Shown here one piece after another: positions 8,377-15,950 of a stretch of DNA of 64,000 nt (its first letter is position 1; the number at the start of each line of letters is the position of its first letter). The notes beneath the pieces are model-generated. The model did not search any database and was not told the origin of the DNA. It saw nothing but the letters and a program-made list of their open reading frames with translations. The stretch lies in the NCBI GenBank assembly GCA_028285265.1, contig JANQPX010000001.1, positions 124,001 through 188,000 on the forward strand. Direction: 5' to 3'. The translations under genes were made by a program, and so were the position numbers. The stretch is from Geminicoccaceae bacterium (lineage in GTDB: Bacteria > Pseudomonadota > Alphaproteobacteria > Geminicoccales > Geminicoccaceae).

Positions 8377-9239
8377 CAGGCGGCGCCGACAGCCTGGCTC
8401 TTCGGCAAGAAACGGTCGGTTTCAGCGAGGATGAGAGTCCGCAGTGTGTCGCGGCCTGGGCAAGCCGGCATGGAATCGAGACCCTCAGCGATAAGGAAGT
8501 TGAAACGGTCAATCGCGCCCGCCATGCCGAGCTCATCGACGGCATTGGGCCGGCCCAGCGCCGCATCTTGCCCCGTTGGTTTGCCAAGTGTTTTGGCGTC
8601 ACCAGTAACATCACGAATATCGTCGACAACTTGATAGGCTGCGCCCAAACGCATGCCAAGGGTCTCCCAGTGATCAGGATCGTGGCCTGCAGCGGCCGCA
8701 CCCGCCATCGTCGCTCCTGCGAAAAGTGCACCGCTCTTGGCCGCATGGTACCGGGCTAAATCCGGTTCGGGCTCGCCTTCCCAGGCTTGGCCCGCAACGA
8801 TGCCGCGTGGCATGCCAACAGCTTCGCTGACAACGCGGAGCATAGCCGGTAAACGATCCTGTGCATCGCAGCTAGCGAGCGTTTGAAAGGCGAGCACAAT
8901 CAACGCATCACCAGCAAGCAATGCCAGCGGTTCGTCGAAGGCAACATGCAAAGTAGGCTTGCCCCGTCGCGTTGCTGCGTCGTCGAAACAAGGCATGTCG
9001 TCGTGAATCAATGATGCACAATGCAGCATCTCGATCGCGGAGGAAGCCGCGTCTGTAAGGTGCGGGCGATCGTCACCGCAAGCGCCGGCAACGCCAAGAC
9101 AAAGACGCGGGCGAAGACGTGCGCCTGGCGGGAACATGGCATAGCGGATTGCGGCCGTCAGTCTCGGTGGATTTCCCACGGTCACAGCAGCATCGACCGC
9201 CCCGGCCAAGGCCGTTTCAATCCGCGCCTTGATATCCAT
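8376..9239 (-). CDS. crtE: Geranylgeranyl diphosphate synthase
   Basis: CrtE makes geranylgeranyl diphosphate, the precursor of phytoene and of the bacteriochlorophyll tail. The 287-residue trans-isoprenyl diphosphate synthase shows the first aspartate-rich motif in HDDMPCFDDAATRRGKPT and the second in YQVVDDIRDVTGD. The start is supported by a strong GGGGAGG ribosome-binding site just upstream. It is the first gene of the minus-strand superoperon and faces crtC across a 59-bp gap containing PpsR-type sites. Confidence 0.95.
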   Translation of the reverse strand: MDIKARIETALAGAVDAAVTVGNPPRLTAAIRYAMFPPGARLRPRLCLGVAGACGDDRPHLTDAASSAIEMLHCASLIHDDMPCFDDAATRRGKPTLHVAFDEPLALLAGDALIVLAFQTLASCDAQDRLPAMLRVVSEAVGMPRGIVAGQAWEGEPEPDLARYHAAKSGALFAGATMAGAAAAGHDPDHWETLGMRLGAAYQVVDDIRDVTGDAKTLGKPTGQDAALGRPNAVDELGMAGAIDRFNFLIAEGLDSMPACPGRDTLRTLILAETDRFLPKSQAVGAA

Positions 9240-9261
9240 GCCGGACCTCCCCTGAAAAGAC

Positions 9262-9279
9262 TGTCAACTATATTTGTCA
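9262..9279. promoter_or_regulatory. Imperfect PpsR-type operator between crtE and crtC
   Basis: TGTCAACTATATTTGTCA has one perfect TGT half; the other half reads TCA in place of ACA. It lies exactly 26 bp before the perfect site at 9288, the same register as the bchC array. TGTCA also recurs every 13 bp here (9262, 9275, 9288). Confidence 0.5.
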
Positions 9280-9287
9280 TATATTAG

Positions 9288-9305
9288 TGTCATGAATTAT
9301 GGACA
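9288..9305. promoter_or_regulatory. PpsR/CrtJ-type operator covering the crtC start
   Basis: TGTCATGAATTATGGACA matches the stricter consensus TGTC-N10-GACA. It spans the annotated crtC ATG at 9299. Bound repressor would block both divergent genes, or else the true crtC start lies further in. Confidence 0.8.
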
Positions 9306-10273
9306 ACATCAAGTCAGCTCGAACTATGACCCTCCTGCCCCTCGCCAATGCGATGGACTTCACCGCTGACGTCGCGCCCAACGGCTATGTCTGGTGGTAT
9401 ATCGATGCGCTTAGCGATGACGGCGAAAGCGGGCTCACGATTATCGCATTTATCGGTAGCGTGTTTTCACCGTATTATGCCTCAGCTAGACGCAAGGGGT
9501 TGGCTGATCCGGAAAATCACGTTGCCCTCAACGTCGCGCTCTACGGCAAAGGCGGCAAGCGGTGGGCCATGACGGAGCGGGGACGGCAGGCGCTCTCTCG
9601 CACACACCTTAGCTGGAGGGCTGGTCCAAGCGGCATATCTATCGACAGGGAGGGCTTGTCCATAGAGATCGATGAGTGGACGGTTCCTCTGCCCTCGCGT
9701 CTACGCGGTCACGTGAGAGTCACTCCGCTGGTGCAAACACAAGAGACGTTTCCGCTTGATGCAGCCGGACGGCATGTTTGGTCGCCACTTGCACCACGCT
9801 GCAGGGTCGACGTGGAGATGGATACGCCATCAAGACGTTGGCAAGGCGAAGGCTATCTTGACCGCAATCGTGGCGAACGACCACTCGAAGTCGATTTTTC
9901 CTACTGGGATTGGTCATGCATGAGCGTCGGCGATCATCGGGCGATCCTCTATGATGTGATCAGACGAGACGGCAGTGAACAAAGCCTAGGGCTACTGGTC
10001 GATCAGGCTGGAGAGGTCACGCAGATCGACCTACCGCCACGCGTCACCCTCGCGCCGAATAGCTGGCGCGTACCACGTCGCACTCAGTCATTGGATTCTG
10101 CTCAAATTTTGAAAACATTCGAGGACACCCCTTTTTACAGCCGATCGTTGATCCAAACCCGAATTTTGGACGAATCTGTCTCGGGTATGCATGAAAGTCT
10201 TTCGCTCGATCGCTTTCAGAGCAGAGTTGTGCAAAGCATGCTCTCATTTCGTATGCCAAGACGCTCATGGTGA
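9299..10273 (+). CDS. crtC: Carotenoid 1,2-hydratase (hydroxyneurosporene synthase)
   Basis: CrtC adds water across the 1,2 double bond of neurosporene or lycopene, making the hydroxyl that CrtF methylates. The family signature APNGYVWWYIDALSDDGESG and the segment IIAFIGSVFSPYYA are clear near the N terminus, with YWDWSCMSVGDHRAILYDV later. The length of 324 residues fits. The start is uncertain: the ATG at 9299 lies in a PpsR-type palindrome and has no good ribosome-binding site, and an in-frame ATG at 9326 also keeps the conserved region. Confidence 0.94.
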   Translation: MDNIKSARTMTLLPLANAMDFTADVAPNGYVWWYIDALSDDGESGLTIIAFIGSVFSPYYASARRKGLADPENHVALNVALYGKGGKRWAMTERGRQALSRTHLSWRAGPSGISIDREGLSIEIDEWTVPLPSRLRGHVRVTPLVQTQETFPLDAAGRHVWSPLAPRCRVDVEMDTPSRRWQGEGYLDRNRGERPLEVDFSYWDWSCMSVGDHRAILYDVIRRDGSEQSLGLLVDQAGEVTQIDLPPRVTLAPNSWRVPRRTQSLDSAQILKTFEDTPFYSRSLIQTRILDESVSGMHESLSLDRFQSRVVQSMLSFRMPRRSW

Positions 10274-10285
10274 CCATTCTCGTCC

Positions 10286-11815
10286 ATGTCTAGCCGAAAA
10301 CTCGTTCTCATCCTTGGTGATCAACTCACACCCGCGATCTCCTCGCTTGGTGTCGCAGACAAGGCCACGGACCGCATCCTCATTGTTGAGGCCGTGGAAG
10401 AGGCCACCTATGTCAGGCACCACAAGAAGAAGATCGTGTTCTTGTTTTCAGCCATGCGCCACTTTGCCGACTCACTTCGAAAAGATGGATGGGCGGTTGA
10501 CTATGTGACGCTTCAAGATCCTGATAACTCTGGAAGCCTCACCAGCGAAGTTGGGCGCGCGATTGAATGTTTTGCACCGAACCGGTTGGTTATCACCGAG
10601 CCAGGTGAGTGGCGGCTTCAAAACGAAATGGAAGGCTGGTCAAAACAATTTGGCCTATCCGTCGACATCCTCGATGACACCCGTTTTCTCTGTTCAAAAC
10701 GCACGTTCGCGGCGTGGGCTGAGGGCCGAAAACAGCTCAGAATGGAGTTCTTCTATCGCGAAATGCGCAAACAGACCGGTCTTTTGATGGATGGCGCGAC
10801 TCCGATAGGTGGAAAATGGAACTTCGACACGGAAAACCGAAAGCCAGCCAAGTCCGATCTCTTTCTACCCCAACCAAAAGGCTTTGAGCCGGATGAGATA
10901 ACACGCGAAGTGCTTGATCTGGTCGACACAGAGTTTGCCGACCATTTCGGCGATGCTGAACCATTCTGGTTCGGCGTTACACCGGCGCAGGCTAACAAGG
11001 CGCTAGATGCCTTTATCAAGGAGGCATTGCCCGGATTCGGTGACTACCAGGACGCGATGCTAACAGGAGAACGCTTCCTCTATCACTCCGTTCTATCGCT
11101 TTATATCAATGCCGGCCTTCTGGATCCATTGGACGTTTGCAAGCGCATCCAGACCGCCTACGAATCCGGTCATGCCCCCCTCAATGCAACCGAGGGATTC
11201 ATCCGCCAGATTATCGGCTGGCGTGAGTATGTTCGCGGCATCTATTGGTTAAAAATGCCGACCTATGTCGAGGAGAATGCACTCGATGCGCAACGTGCCC
11301 TGCCCGACTTCTACTGGACGGGCGAAACTGAGATGGCGTGCCTTCGCGAAGCGATCACACAAACCAAGGAAGAAGCGTACGCCCATCACATACAGCGGCT
11401 CATGGTGACCGGCAACTTTGCGATGCTAGCCGGTGTTGCCCCCAAAGATGTCCATGAGTGGTATCTGGCCGTTTATGCCGACGCTTATGAGTGGGTCGAA
11501 CTTCCTAACACACTAGGCATGAGCCAGTTTGCTGATGGCGGCCTCCTCGCTTCCAAACCCTATGCCTCGAGCGGCAATTATATCAACAAAATGTCCGATT
11601 ATTGCCGTCATTGCAGCTTTGATGTGAAACAGAAGACTGGCGAAGCGGCATGTCCATTCAATGCCCTTTATTGGGATTTTCTTGCGCGGAATGATGACGT
11701 GCTTCGCGGCAATCCTCGTCTCGGGCAAGTCTATAGAACCTGGGATCGGATGGACCTGGCTAAGCAAAAATCCTACCGCGAAAGCGCAAAAGCTTTCCTG
11801 GAAAAATTGTCTTGA
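10286..11815 (+). CDS. cryB: Iron-sulfur bacterial cryptochrome/photolyase (FeS-BCP, CryB/PhrB type)
   Basis: This is a 509-residue member of the deoxyribodipyrimidine photolyase-related family that binds FAD, a lumazine antenna and a 4Fe-4S cluster. The N terminus RKLVLILGDQLTP is typical. Cysteines at 352, 440, 443 and 456 repeat the spacing of the cluster ligands in Agrobacterium PhrB (350, 438, 441, 454). In Rhodobacter sphaeroides the homologue CryB affects photosynthesis gene expression, while Agrobacterium PhrB repairs (6-4) photoproducts; sequence alone does not decide between these roles. The 12-nt gap to crtC suggests co-transcription. Confidence 0.93.
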   Translation: MSSRKLVLILGDQLTPAISSLGVADKATDRILIVEAVEEATYVRHHKKKIVFLFSAMRHFADSLRKDGWAVDYVTLQDPDNSGSLTSEVGRAIECFAPNRLVITEPGEWRLQNEMEGWSKQFGLSVDILDDTRFLCSKRTFAAWAEGRKQLRMEFFYREMRKQTGLLMDGATPIGGKWNFDTENRKPAKSDLFLPQPKGFEPDEITREVLDLVDTEFADHFGDAEPFWFGVTPAQANKALDAFIKEALPGFGDYQDAMLTGERFLYHSVLSLYINAGLLDPLDVCKRIQTAYESGHAPLNATEGFIRQIIGWREYVRGIYWLKMPTYVEENALDAQRALPDFYWTGETEMACLREAITQTKEEAYAHHIQRLMVTGNFAMLAGVAPKDVHEWYLAVYADAYEWVELPNTLGMSQFADGGLLASKPYASSGNYINKMSDYCRHCSFDVKQKTGEAACPFNALYWDFLARNDDVLRGNPRLGQVYRTWDRMDLAKQKSYRESAKAFLEKLS

Positions 11816-11818
11816 AGC

Positions 11819-11965
11819 TCAGTTGCTTGGTGGCTGTTCACTATCAGCTCTTTGTCTTGCCGCCTCGTCTTCGGCCGTCTTCCGTTGCGCTTTCTTCACG
11901 GAATAAAGTTGCTGAATGGCCAGTCCCAAGACAACGGCGAAAAAGAGAAGTTCCGCCCACATCAT
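11819..11965 (-). CDS. Small single-pass membrane protein downstream of crtB
   Basis: This 48-codon frame starts with a double ATG at 11965/11962. It encodes MMWAELLFFAVVLGLAIQQL, a hydrophobic helix, followed by a basic stretch (YSVKKAQRK) and a charged, probably cytoplasmic tail ending EQPPSN. A GGAGA ribosome-binding site sits 7 nt upstream, and the start is 33 nt after the crtB stop on the same strand, so it is likely co-transcribed with crtB. The stop is 3 nt from the stop of the converging cryB-like gene. I do not recognise a family. The clean signal-anchor pattern and ribosome site support a real gene; expression is unproven. Confidence 0.6.
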   Translation of the reverse strand: MMWAELLFFAVVLGLAIQQLYSVKKAQRKTAEDEAARQRADSEQPPSN

Positions 11966-11998
11966 GCACGTTCTCCATGGCTGGTCGCATGCATAACC

Positions 11999-13084
11999 TC
12001 AGTGACGGCTCCGCTGTAGCCGCTCTTCCAGCGCCAACCGGGTAAACAATTCAATGGTCCAGGCGAGTCGCTGGTGAAACGCCCACCAAGCTAGATCGGG
12101 TGTTGTAGCGTCCAAGGCAAGGTCGGCTGTATTCGAGGTAACCGCATCGACCAAAAAACGGGTCTCAGGTAGGGGCGGCAGATCTAAGGGCGACATATGA
12201 TGGGTCCGCCCAACCACTATCGAAGCCTTGAAGGCTGATGCCAAAAGCCGAAGCTTTCTTCCAGTGCTGACAATAGCGCGCCGGTTAAAGGAATCGAAGC
12301 CATGCCGCTCGACCTCTTTGCCAATCTCAGCATAAATCAGGCGGGCTGCATGGATGCCTGTCCTGCAATCCCGAGGCAGATGTGCGATGCCCGGAATCGA
12401 ACGTTGATAAAGTTCTTCGGCATGCTGCAACAAGCGGTCGACGACGCTTCCAAGTCGATCGTCAAACACTGGATCGCCAAGCCATGCCTCCGGACAAATC
12501 CCGGCATGACGCATCCAATTCGTTGGCAGATAGAGCCGCCCGGCACGCGCATCTTCACCAACATCGCGGGCAATATTTGTGAGCTGCATCGCAACACCTA
12601 GGTCGGCGGCACGGGCAAGAGTCTCGGGTTTACGGATCCCCATGATCAACGTGCTAATCACGCCCACGGTACTGGCGACCCGCGCACTGTAGGCGCGGAG
12701 CGCAGCGATATCGTGGTAGCGACGCCCCATGTCATCCCACGCCAGACCTTCGATCAGCGCGTCCAAGAGCTCTCTTGGAATAGCGAAGTCTGAGACGACA
12801 TCCGACAGCGCCCGTTCGACAGGATCGTCAGCGGGTCTCGAGCCATAGACCCGGTCCAAACGCACTGCGAGCAAAGCTAAAGCAGCCTGCCCCCCTTCCC
12901 TCAAATCAATGGCATCATCAGCCTGACGGCAAAACGCATAGAGAGCAGAAGCCGGCTTGCGCACACGCTGAGGCAGCAGCTTCGATGCGAGATGAAAGCT
13001 CTTCGAGCCGTGTCGAAGAAGACGGCAACAAGCGTCGAAGTCTGCATTTGTTGCGTGCGTATTTTTGTTCCAGATTGACGTCAT
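11999..13084 (-). CDS. crtB: Phytoene synthase
   Basis: CrtB condenses two geranylgeranyl diphosphates to phytoene, the first committed carotenoid step. The squalene/phytoene synthase fold shows HGSKSFHLASKLLP, the first aspartate motif FCRQADDAIDLREGG and the second ARDVGEDARAGRLYLP. The ATG at 13084 is preferred; the frame upstream would need a TTG at 13120. The product is 361 residues, a little longer than many CrtB proteins at its C terminus. crtI, the usual partner, is not next to it. One PpsR-type operator lies upstream at 13162. Confidence 0.95.
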   Translation of the reverse strand: MTSIWNKNTHATNADFDACCRLLRHGSKSFHLASKLLPQRVRKPASALYAFCRQADDAIDLREGGQAALALLAVRLDRVYGSRPADDPVERALSDVVSDFAIPRELLDALIEGLAWDDMGRRYHDIAALRAYSARVASTVGVISTLIMGIRKPETLARAADLGVAMQLTNIARDVGEDARAGRLYLPTNWMRHAGICPEAWLGDPVFDDRLGSVVDRLLQHAEELYQRSIPGIAHLPRDCRTGIHAARLIYAEIGKEVERHGFDSFNRRAIVSTGRKLRLLASAFKASIVVGRTHHMSPLDLPPLPETRFLVDAVTSNTADLALDATTPDLAWWAFHQRLAWTIELFTRLALEERLQRSRH

Positions 13085-13161
13085 GCTGTTCCAGAACCTG
13101 AAAGCTCTTCCGTCCTTCAATGGACGGTGTTACGCACCAGTCTCTTGGACCTGCCAGGCCG

Positions 13162-13179
13162 TGTCAACAAAGCTTTACA
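13162..13179. promoter_or_regulatory. PpsR/CrtJ-type operator between crtB and tspO
   Basis: TGTCAACAAAGCTTTACA fits TGT-N12-ACA and lies in the divergent gap, 77 bp before crtB and about 115 bp before tspO. No second copy is found 26 bp to either side. It may serve either gene. Confidence 0.7.
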
Positions 13180-13293
13180 TTTGGACCGTAACATCCGTCA
13201 ACCAGCATCAGCGCAAGCATTACGCTGGCTTGTCTAGATCCAAATTCACTGCAAAAGAGTATCACTGTCGACGATACGACATGATATTGGACG

Positions 13294-13806
13294 ATGGACG
13301 GCTTTGATTATTTTGCCATTGGCCATAAGGAGCGAGAATTGATGTGGGGATCGTTGGCGGTTTTCATCGTGGCTGTGATCATGGTCGCAATGACGGGCGC
13401 AATCTTCAAACCCGGGCCATGGTATGAGACCCTTGAAAAGCCATCCTGGACGCCACCAGATTGGGCCTTTCCGGTCGTGTGGTCGATCCTCTATCTCTTT
13501 ATCGCTATCGCTGGATGGCTCGTCTGGCAAACATCGGGTTGGTCATTAGCCCTCGCTTTATGGATCTTGCAGCTGTTGCTTAATGGCGCTTGGTCCTGGC
13601 TCTTCTTCGGGCTGAAACGCATGGATCTTGCCTTTGTCGATGTTAGCCTTCTTTGGCTCTGCATTGCCGGATTTATCGTCATCGCTTGGCCTATCTCGAC
13701 GACCGCAGCGTTGCTGTTCTTACCCTACTTGGTGTGGGTCAGCATTGCTGCAGCCCTCAATTTGACGGTTTGGCGCATGAATCCTATCGCGGTGCAATCC
13801 CCATGA
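13294..13806 (+). CDS. tspO: TspO/MBR family tryptophan-rich sensory protein
   Basis: TspO is a five-helix membrane protein related to the mitochondrial translocator protein; it binds tetrapyrroles, and in Rhodobacter sphaeroides it tunes photosynthesis gene expression in response to oxygen. The chain shows the family pattern: PSWTPPDWAFPVVWSILYLF, then WILQLLLNGAWSWLFFGL and a final helix ending AALNLTVWRMNP. An in-frame ATG at 13342 (residue 17, before WGSLAVF) may be the true start. Its stop overlaps the next start as ATGA, so the lipoprotein that follows is coupled to it. Confidence 0.93.
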   Translation: MDGFDYFAIGHKERELMWGSLAVFIVAVIMVAMTGAIFKPGPWYETLEKPSWTPPDWAFPVVWSILYLFIAIAGWLVWQTSGWSLALALWILQLLLNGAWSWLFFGLKRMDLAFVDVSLLWLCIAGFIVIAWPISTTAALLFLPYLVWVSIAAALNLTVWRMNPIAVQSP

Positions 13807-14357
13807 AGATTGGCAAACATCTCTTGGCCATCACGATGCTCAGCTGGCTTGTCGGTTGCATAGGCGCTGGATCCAATACCGAGGTGCTTCCTCTTGATCC
13901 AGAGCAATTCCCTAAGGTCAAGGGGATCAGCCTCTACGGCGACGAACTGACGTTGCCGGAGGCTTTTGATGGTCAACTCAATCTCGTGTCGATGGGATTT
14001 GTTCACCGGCATCAGGACGACATCGACACATGGATCGCCATTGTCCCCGATTTGACGACGGCATACCCCTCGCTTCGCTTCTACGAGGTGCCGGTTATTT
14101 ATGAAGCGGGCCCATTGTTCCGCTGGTGGCTCAATAATGGGATGCGGATTGGTGTAGTTGATGAAGAAGCACGGCGACGAACAATCACGGTCTATACGGA
14201 TCGCGATCGTTTCAGTGAGTTGGTCTCACTGCCCAATCTTCAAGACATTCATACGCTTCTCCTGGACGCCAAGGGGCATATTGTGTGGCGTCAGACGGGG
14301 CCTGTCTCTGAACCGACCATGGAAGACTTGGTTCAAGCGATTGAGCGGCAGCTGTGA
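13803..14357 (+). CDS. Lipoprotein with ATP10/thioredoxin-fold-like domain, coupled to tspO
   Basis: The 184-residue product starts MKIGKHLLAITMLSWLVGC; the hydrophobic stretch and LVGC lipobox predict a lipoprotein with a lipidated cysteine at residue 19. The rest, with FDGQLNLVSMGFVHRHQDDI, FYEVPVIYEAGPLFRWWLNN and a late HTLLLDAKGHIVWRQTG strand-turn, reads like an ATP10-type thioredoxin fold (assembly factor of mitochondrial ATP synthase) but has no CxxC pair. That family link is by eye and tentative. A longer frame from 13653 exists inside tspO; the ATGA junction makes 13803 the sensible start. Confidence 0.75.
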   Translation: MKIGKHLLAITMLSWLVGCIGAGSNTEVLPLDPEQFPKVKGISLYGDELTLPEAFDGQLNLVSMGFVHRHQDDIDTWIAIVPDLTTAYPSLRFYEVPVIYEAGPLFRWWLNNGMRIGVVDEEARRRTITVYTDRDRFSELVSLPNLQDIHTLLLDAKGHIVWRQTGPVSEPTMEDLVQAIERQL

Positions 14358-14370
14358 GCTTGAGAGGATC

Positions 14371-14389
14371 ATCAAGGCCCAGGCTTGAT
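14371..14389 (+). terminator. Weak hairpin after the tspO-lipoprotein pair
   Basis: ATCAAG (14371-14376) pairs with CTTGAT (14384-14389) 14 nt after the lipoprotein stop and is followed by a pyrimidine-rich CTATTTCCTCTT. The stem is short and the T-run broken, so termination would be weak. The rest of the gap to ppsR (14390-14576) shows no PpsR-type palindrome. Confidence 0.35.
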
Positions 14390-14576
14390 CTATTTCCTCT
14401 TGGTTGATTGGCAGAAGACGTCAATGATCTCTCAGCGCACTAATGCATGCCAGCAGCGCCATTATGATGTGAAATAGGGTGCTCATCTCTTTTTTTCTCG
14501 CATAAGCTTCCCAAATAAGGGCAAAATCCCTGTTTATTCTGTGTTGGGTAAGTCTCGGCCTGGATCCTAACTGACA

Positions 14577-15914
14577 ATGACAATGCCGCATTCACATCAG
14601 CCTGACATCCTGCTGCGCCTTGATAATCAAGGCGTGATCAAGGATGTCACGATGTCGGACGGCTTGTCAGAGGGAGCGGTTGACGAACTCATCGGCAAGT
14701 CTTGGGAGGACACGGTCGGCGACGTTGGTGGTCAGAAAGTCCGTTCCATGTTGCAGCAGGCCCGCGTTGATGGGGTGTCGGCATTCCGTCAAGTTAATCA
14801 GCATTTTCCAAGCGGCGCCGCGTTACCAATTGAGTTTACTACGGTTCGCCTCGACTATCAGGCGGGCATGCTGGCCATCGGCAAGAATTTGCAAACCGTC
14901 GCTGAGCTGCAATCGCGTCTGGTAGCCGCACAACAGGCGATCGAACGCGATTACTGGAAATTTCGTGAAATCGAGACCCGCTATCGCATGTTGTTCGATA
15001 CGTCCGGCGAGGCGGTTTTGTTGGTCCGCGGCTCCGGCTTTGCCATCATCGAAGCCAATCCTGCTGCCATTCGGGCATTGGGCACCGCAACGGTCGAGCA
15101 TGATTTTCTCGCCTTGCTTCCCGCCGACGATCGCGAGTCCGTTCGAGCGATGCTGGGCCGCGTGCGCGAGCGCGGTCGCGCGCCGGGTGTGATCGTCCAT
15201 CTGGGACATCGTGCCGAACCATGGATGCTTCGCGCATCGCCGATGAATGCTGAGAGTGGCCCTGCCTTCTTACTACAGATGTCCCCCGTCGGCGCGGCGG
15301 CGAGCATCAACCCCGCGAAGGCGTTGCTCGACTTCGAGGCGCTGGTTGATTGTATTCCCGATGGCTTTGTCGTCATGAATAATGAAGGCGTGATCGTACG
15401 AGCGAATCAGGCCTTTCTAGACCTCGCACAAATTGGCAGCAAAAGCCTGCTCATTGGCGAGAGGCTGAGCAGATGGCTTGGAAGGCCGGGCGCTGATCTC
15501 ACTGTGCTCCTTGCGAATCTCGCGCATTATGGCGTCATTCGTCTTTTCTCGACCACGATCCATGGTGAACTTGGCGCTGAAGCGGACGTTGAGATCTCGG
15601 CGGCCAGCCAGACTGAGCGCGAACAACGCTATCATCTCGTACTGATGCGTGATGTCGGCACACGTTTGCTGTCCACAAAGCCGAATTCGATGGTACAGGC
15701 AGCAACGATCCAACCGGTTGGCAGTGCACCGCTTCGCGACCTCGTTACAGACACAACAGCGTTGATCGAGCGCCACTATATCGAGGCTGCGCTTGACCTG
15801 ACGAAGGGCAATCGGAAGGCAGCGGCCGAGTTGCTTGGCCTTAGCCGTCAGGCTCTCTATTCAAAGTTGGATCGTTATGGGCTAGGTGGAGATGATCCAA
15901 AGTCCAATTTTTGA
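14577..15914 (+). CDS. ppsR: PpsR/CrtJ-type transcriptional repressor of photosynthesis genes
   Basis: PpsR binds TGT-N12-ACA palindromes and represses bch, crt and puc genes under oxygen or in response to photoreceptor partners. The 445-residue chain has an N-terminal domain, a glutamine-rich linker helix (TVAELQSRLVAAQQAIERDYW, about 107-127), two PAS domains (about 133-235 and 250-360) and a FIS-type helix-turn-helix at about 398-436 (GNRKAAAELLGLSRQALYSK). The only cysteine is Cys259, near C251 of Rhodobacter sphaeroides PpsR. The HTH cysteine (C424 there) is absent, so the classical intramolecular disulfide switch cannot form. It lies 36 nt upstream of bphP. Confidence 0.95.
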   Translation: MTMPHSHQPDILLRLDNQGVIKDVTMSDGLSEGAVDELIGKSWEDTVGDVGGQKVRSMLQQARVDGVSAFRQVNQHFPSGAALPIEFTTVRLDYQAGMLAIGKNLQTVAELQSRLVAAQQAIERDYWKFREIETRYRMLFDTSGEAVLLVRGSGFAIIEANPAAIRALGTATVEHDFLALLPADDRESVRAMLGRVRERGRAPGVIVHLGHRAEPWMLRASPMNAESGPAFLLQMSPVGAAASINPAKALLDFEALVDCIPDGFVVMNNEGVIVRANQAFLDLAQIGSKSLLIGERLSRWLGRPGADLTVLLANLAHYGVIRLFSTTIHGELGAEADVEISAASQTEREQRYHLVLMRDVGTRLLSTKPNSMVQAATIQPVGSAPLRDLVTDTTALIERHYIEAALDLTKGNRKAAAELLGLSRQALYSKLDRYGLGGDDPKSNF

Positions 15915-15950
15915 CGTAACCAGAGTACCGATTAGACTTACGTGGTTTCC

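Noticed and set aside
13653-13802. Upstream extension of the lipoprotein frame into tspO
   Set aside because: The signal peptide and lipobox begin at 13803, which also gives an ATGA junction with tspO.
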